Of a DNA stretch of 35,177 nucleotides, positions 32,331 to 35,177 are shown in pieces. Position 1 is the first letter of the stretch. Each line of letters begins with the position of its first letter. This DNA comes from an uncultured Muribaculaceae bacterium (GTDB taxonomy: Bacteria; Bacteroidota; Bacteroidia; Bacteroidales; Muribaculaceae), in the NCBI GenBank assembly GCA_910587355.1, contig CAJUKF010000028.1:1-35177 (forward strand), read 5' to 3'. Below the pieces are notes generated by a model. That model was not told where the DNA came from, did no database searches, and worked only from the letters and a program-made list of their open reading frames with translations. Position numbers and translations under genes: made by a program.

Positions 32331-32921
32331 TTATTCGGCAGTTTCTTCGGCTCCTTCGATTGTGTAGCCGAGAGCCTCGATGTAGTAGAACGAAAGATAG
32401 GGAATGCCTTCTGCTTCTGTGCGTGCGGCGATTTTAGCACGGTAATCGGCCATGCGCTCGGCGAATGTGTTGAGGTTGGCCTGTCCCGCTGCTTTTTTCT
32501 CTGTGTCGCAGGCTTCATGAGCCTGTGCGGAGCTGTCAGCTGCAGCCATGCGGGCTTCCATCTGAGCTACTTCCTCTTCGCCGATACGGCTTTCGCGGAC
32601 GATGCCTTTTACAATGAGTTCTTTACCGGTGCAGTCGGGCGCGAATGCACCGCCCATTTCGGCCGTAGCCTGGCAACGGAGTACCTGAGTGGAATCGGCT
32701 CCTACGAGAAAAGCCTTTGTACCGCCGTGAGAGCAGAGGTGCGAGCACAGGCCTTTTATTTCTACGGTGTCGCCGAGAAGGTTCTGGGCGTTGGCAAAGA
32801 CAGAATCAACAGAGAGGGCTTCGGGTTCGCTGGAGGTAGCGGCTTCCTTGTTGCCGCAGGCAACAAATGCGACTGCGGCGAAAAGACAGGCCACAGACAT
32901 GACTAATGCTTTGAGTTTCAT
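32331..32921 (-). CDS. Lipoprotein with OB-fold-like domain, function unknown
   Basis: This 196-residue protein has a lipoprotein signal peptide with Cys22 in the lipobox (AFVAC-GN), so it should be lipid-anchored in the envelope. A domain of beta-strand character follows, with two nearby cysteines (GLCSHLCSHGG), the substrate-unlike but characteristic sequence FLVGADSTQVLRC and IVKGIVRE. These suggest an OB-fold as in tRNA_anti-like lipoproteins; that is a structural guess. The C-terminal half is acidic and alanine-rich helix. It is a single-gene unit with a good promoter at 32960-32990. No function can be assigned. Confidence 0.72.
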   Translation of the reverse strand: MKLKALVMSVACLFAAVAFVACGNKEAATSSEPEALSVDSVFANAQNLLGDTVEIKGLCSHLCSHGGTKAFLVGADSTQVLRCQATAEMGGAFAPDCTGKELIVKGIVRESRIGEEEVAQMEARMAAADSSAQAHEACDTEKKAAGQANLNTFAERMADYRAKIAARTEAEGIPYLSFYYIEALGYTIEGAEETAE

Positions 32922-32959
32922 TAATGTAATGATTATTTGTTTAAGAGTTATTTTGTGCG

Positions 32960-32990
32960 CAAAGATACAATTTTTTTATTATTCGGCAAA
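32960..32990 (-). promoter_or_regulatory. Promoter of the lipoprotein gene
   Basis: On the minus strand TTTG (32990-32987), a 19-nt spacer and TATCTTTG (32967-32960) form a full promoter, leaving a leader of about 34 nt before the ATG at 32921. Confidence 0.78.
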
Positions 32991-33032
32991 AAGACCCTGC
33001 TTTACAGCGAGTTACAGATGCGCTAAACAAAA

Positions 33033-33071
33033 CCGGAGTTCCGGACGTTTAAGGGATAACTGCTAACTTTC
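33033..33071 (+). promoter_or_regulatory. Candidate operator and weak -7 box upstream of cupin-hcp
   Basis: A perfect dyad CCGGA-GT-TCCGG (33033-33044) lies 19 nt before TAACTTTC (33064-33071), a one-base variant of the -7 box. There is no TTTG at -33; the dyad occupies roughly that place. This layout would suit an activator-dependent promoter for a nitrosative-stress gene, but the binding protein is unknown. Confidence 0.4.
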
Positions 33072-33084
33072 TAAAAATACACAT

Positions 33085-33381
33085 ATGAAATTAAAAGACG
33101 AAATCGAATACGTAAACGGAACAATCGGCAGGAAAGTTATTGCCGAGAATGCTTCCGGTTCAGCGGTTTTAATGGCTTTTGATATCAATGCCGCCATAGG
33201 AACCCATACCGCTCCGGCGATTGCCATAGTCCAGATTCTCGAAGGCACATGCCTTTTTACTCTTGAAGACAAGGAGCTCACCCTCAAGGCAGGCGACTAT
33301 CTCGTGATGCAGCCCGGAACGAAACACTCCCTTCGCGCTCCCGAGCGTTTCAAGATGCTGTTAACCAAATTAAATGCCTGA
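33085..33381 (+). CDS. Small cupin-domain protein
   Basis: This 98-residue protein is a single cupin beta-barrel. The second cupin motif is visible as GDYLVMQPGTKHSL (about residues 72-85), with a histidine that usually binds metal; the first motif has GTCLFTLEDKE and lacks the full HxH pattern (AIGTHTAPAIAI carries one His). Such short cupins may sense or bind a small ligand or metal. The stop codon is 3 nt before the hcp ATG, so it is co-translated with hcp and may assist it, for example in metal or nitrosative stress. That role is an inference. Confidence 0.85.
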   Translation: MKLKDEIEYVNGTIGRKVIAENASGSAVLMAFDINAAIGTHTAPAIAIVQILEGTCLFTLEDKELTLKAGDYLVMQPGTKHSLRAPERFKMLLTKLNA

Positions 33382-33384
33382 GTG

Positions 33385-35061
33385 ATGGATAAGATGTTCT
33401 GCTACCAGTGTCAGGAAACGGCACGCGGCCAGGGTTGTGTGGTGCAGGGTGTCTGTGGTAAGAAACCCGAGACTTCCACCCGAATGGACCAGTTGCTCTT
33501 TGCTGTCGGCGGTCTGGCGATTGTAAACTGTAAGTTGCGCGAGAAAGGCGCGGCTGACAGGGAGGCGTCGCGCTTTATTGTTGATGCCCTCTTTACAACC
33601 ATTACCAATGCAGATTTCGACAACGAGATGCTCGACAACTACCTCGACCGCGCTTTCGAACTGAAGAATATCGCGATAGGCACGGCTAAAAAGAGAGGAA
33701 TCGACTTGCCTGACTTGCCGCAGGTGTGGTATCATATCGGCAGGAACGACTACGGCCGTCTTGAAATTGTAGAGCACGGAGGCACATTTGCCGAAGAAAT
33801 CTTCACGGTATTGCATGAGCCCGACCCTAATGTCCGTGGCCTTAAGCAACTGGCTGTATACGGCTGCAAGGGTATGGCTGCATATGCGCGCCATGCAGCA
33901 AACCTCGGATATGAGGATGAAGACGTCTATACCGTCATAGAGCAGGCACTCGCCGAGACATGCAGTCCCGACAAGACCGTGCCTGAGCTTGTCGACCTTG
34001 TTCTCGGTGTCGGCGACGGAGGCGTGAAGGCGATGGCCCTTCTCGACAAGGCGAACACCGAATCCTACGGCAATCCTGAAATCACTAATGTGAACATAGG
34101 CGTGCGTAACCGGCCCGGCATTCTCGTCAGCGGTCACGACCTCAAGGACCTTGAGGAACTCCTTGTCCAGTCTGAAGGAAAAGGTGTCGATATCTATACT
34201 CACTCCGAGATGCTTCCGGCTCAGAGCTATCCTTTCTTCAAGAAATTCCCTCATTTCGCAGGCAACTACGGCAACGCATGGTGGAGGCAGCTCGACGAGT
34301 TTGAGACTTTCAACGGATGTTTCCTTTTCACCTCCAACTGTATTGTTCCGCCCCGCCCGAAGACCACATACACCGACCGTGTCTACACGACAGGAGTTGT
34401 AGGCATGCCGGGCACGCATCATATCCCCGACGGTAAGGATGGCGCCCCCAAGGATTTCTCGGCGCTTATCGAAGCCGCACGCAAGTGCCCGCCTCCCACG
34501 GAAATCGAGCACGGGGAGATTGTGGCAGGTTTCGCTCATCATCAGGTACTCGAACTCGCCCCGAAAGTGATAGACCTGATTAAGCGTGGCAAGATACGTA
34601 AATTCGTGGTAATGGCCGGTTGCGACGGACGCATGCCCTCCAGAAAATATTATACGGAATTTGCCGAGGCCCTTCCGAAAGACTGCGTGATTCTTACCGC
34701 CGGATGTGCCAAGTACCGCTACAACAAACTCGCTCTCGGCGATATCGAGGGAGTTCCGCGCGTACTTGATGCCGGACAGTGCAACGACTCATATTCGCTC
34801 ATCGTCATAGCCGATGCTCTGAAAGATGCTTTCGGTGTAAAGCACATCAACGACTTGCCAATCGTGTTCAATATAGCATGGTATGAGCAGAAAGCCGTCA
34901 TCGTGCTGCTTGCACTCCTTTCGCTGGGTGTGAAGAATATACATACAGGTCCCGCTTTGCCGGCTTTCTTTACGCCCGATATTCTCGCTGTACTTCAGAA
35001 GGAATTCGGCATAGGCACTATTTCCACCGTCGAAGACGATATAAAGACTCTTATTGACTGA
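33385..35061 (+). CDS. hcp: Hydroxylamine reductase / hybrid cluster protein
   Basis: This 558-residue protein carries an Fe-S cluster plus the hybrid 4Fe-2S-2O cluster and reduces hydroxylamine and, physiologically, nitric oxide. The N-terminal cysteines are Cys6, Cys9, Cys18 and Cys24, spacing C-x2-C-x8-C-x5-C, which is that of the strict-anaerobe class (4Fe-4S), not the E. coli class with longer spacing. Hybrid-cluster ligands appear in VSGHDLKDLEE, the TSNCIVPPRP cysteine, MAGCDGRMPSRKYYTEFA, and AGCAKYRYNK. A GTG directly upstream (33382) would add one residue; I chose ATG 33385. Translationally linked to the cupin gene and followed by a very strong terminator hairpin. Confidence 0.95.
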   Translation: MDKMFCYQCQETARGQGCVVQGVCGKKPETSTRMDQLLFAVGGLAIVNCKLREKGAADREASRFIVDALFTTITNADFDNEMLDNYLDRAFELKNIAIGTAKKRGIDLPDLPQVWYHIGRNDYGRLEIVEHGGTFAEEIFTVLHEPDPNVRGLKQLAVYGCKGMAAYARHAANLGYEDEDVYTVIEQALAETCSPDKTVPELVDLVLGVGDGGVKAMALLDKANTESYGNPEITNVNIGVRNRPGILVSGHDLKDLEELLVQSEGKGVDIYTHSEMLPAQSYPFFKKFPHFAGNYGNAWWRQLDEFETFNGCFLFTSNCIVPPRPKTTYTDRVYTTGVVGMPGTHHIPDGKDGAPKDFSALIEAARKCPPPTEIEHGEIVAGFAHHQVLELAPKVIDLIKRGKIRKFVVMAGCDGRMPSRKYYTEFAEALPKDCVILTAGCAKYRYNKLALGDIEGVPRVLDAGQCNDSYSLIVIADALKDAFGVKHINDLPIVFNIAWYEQKAVIVLLALLSLGVKNIHTGPALPAFFTPDILAVLQKEFGIGTISTVEDDIKTLID

Positions 35062-35081
35062 TAGCTGCAATTCGTATATAC

Positions 35082-35119
35082 AGAATGTCCGCTCCGGCAG
35101 CCCCGGGGCGGACATTCTT
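35082..35119 (+). terminator. hcp terminator hairpin with interrupted T-tract
   Basis: AGAATGTCCGC (35082-35092) pairs perfectly with GCGGACATTCT (35108-35118); a T-G wobble and four more pairs (35094-35097 with 35103-35106) bring it to 16 bp with a 5-nt loop. Only a short TT follows before GAT and the intron-like sequence, so the normal T-run appears to have been split by the insertion. Confidence 0.88.
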
Positions 35120-35122
35120 GAT

Positions 35123-35177
35123 GTTCGCCCGACATGGGCATAATCTAACGGGTGAAAGTCCCGAGCGCACCCCGATA
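35123..35177 (+). mobile_element. 5' end of a class C group II intron (cut by window edge)
   Basis: The last 55 nt look like the start of domain I of a bacterial class C group II intron: a 5' end GTTCG, a hairpin GCCC-GACAT-GGGC (35127-35139), then CGGG-TGAAAGT-CCCG (35149-35163), a block very typical of these introns, and GCGCACC. The 5' end departs from the canonical GTGYG at its third base. Class C introns characteristically insert just downstream of terminator hairpins, with an exon end like TTGAT, which is what precedes this point (35118-35122). The reverse transcriptase gene would lie beyond the window. The strand is the same as hcp. Confidence 0.75.

Noticed and set aside
33370..34542. 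A 390-codon minus-strand frame opposite hcp
   Set aside because: Hcp motifs on the plus strand are complete; the antisense translation shows no family features.

Overview
The window reads as chromosomal DNA of a strict anaerobe in the Bacteroidota, order Bacteroidales, most likely a Muribaculaceae-type gut bacterium. This rests on promoters of the TTTG-N19/20-TAnnTTTG type, on lineage-typical families (DUF4834, DUF3863, DUF4105/Lnb-like, DUF1573, DUF6155, a long SecA, ATP-type PEP carboxykinase), and on an Hcp whose cysteine spacing is the one known from strict anaerobes. The family-level placement is an inference. Most of the DNA is ordinary core genome, densely packed in operons. No rRNA, tRNA or CRISPR array was seen.

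Layout. (1) 160-4721, plus strand: psd, pssA, a DUF4834 protein, a DUF2461 protein, a polyprenol-phosphate mannosyltransferase-like enzyme and dihydroorotase, mostly overlapping. The first two genes make phosphatidylserine and then phosphatidylethanolamine. (2) 9113-4743, minus strand: divIC/ftsB-like gene, small membrane protein, mutS, GNAT acetyltransferase, thioredoxin-like protein. The lead promoter sits so close to the first ATG that the transcript may be leaderless. (3) 9114-9656: an AT-rich gene-free stretch, followed by a secreted DUF3863 protein. The promoter of that gene is nearly identical over 35 nt to the promoter of the next gene, cca. (4) 11192-22755, plus strand: cca, a DUF4105/Lnb-like envelope protein, a PafA-like protein that seems to have lost its metal site, secA, a PatB/MalY C-S lyase, aroA, a small membrane protein with a Cys/His cluster, and a ZnuB-type metal permease. 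(5) 26028-22778, minus strand: a SNF2-like protein without a Walker A motif, meaB and a DUF1573 protein. (6) 26567-32234, plus strand: pckA, a YbdG-like mechanosensitive channel, an S9 peptidase and a DUF6155 protein. (7) A lone minus-strand lipoprotein at 32921-32331, then cupin and hcp on the plus strand.

The most notable points are the first 55 nt of what looks like a class C group II intron at the right edge, placed directly after the hcp terminator hairpin; two apparent pseudoenzymes (the PafA-like and SNF2-like proteins); the duplicated promoter around the DUF3863 gene; and a CCxxHxxC protein translationally coupled to a metal permease. I found no clearly new multi-gene defence or mobile system. 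The intron edge is the only firm mobile-element signal.
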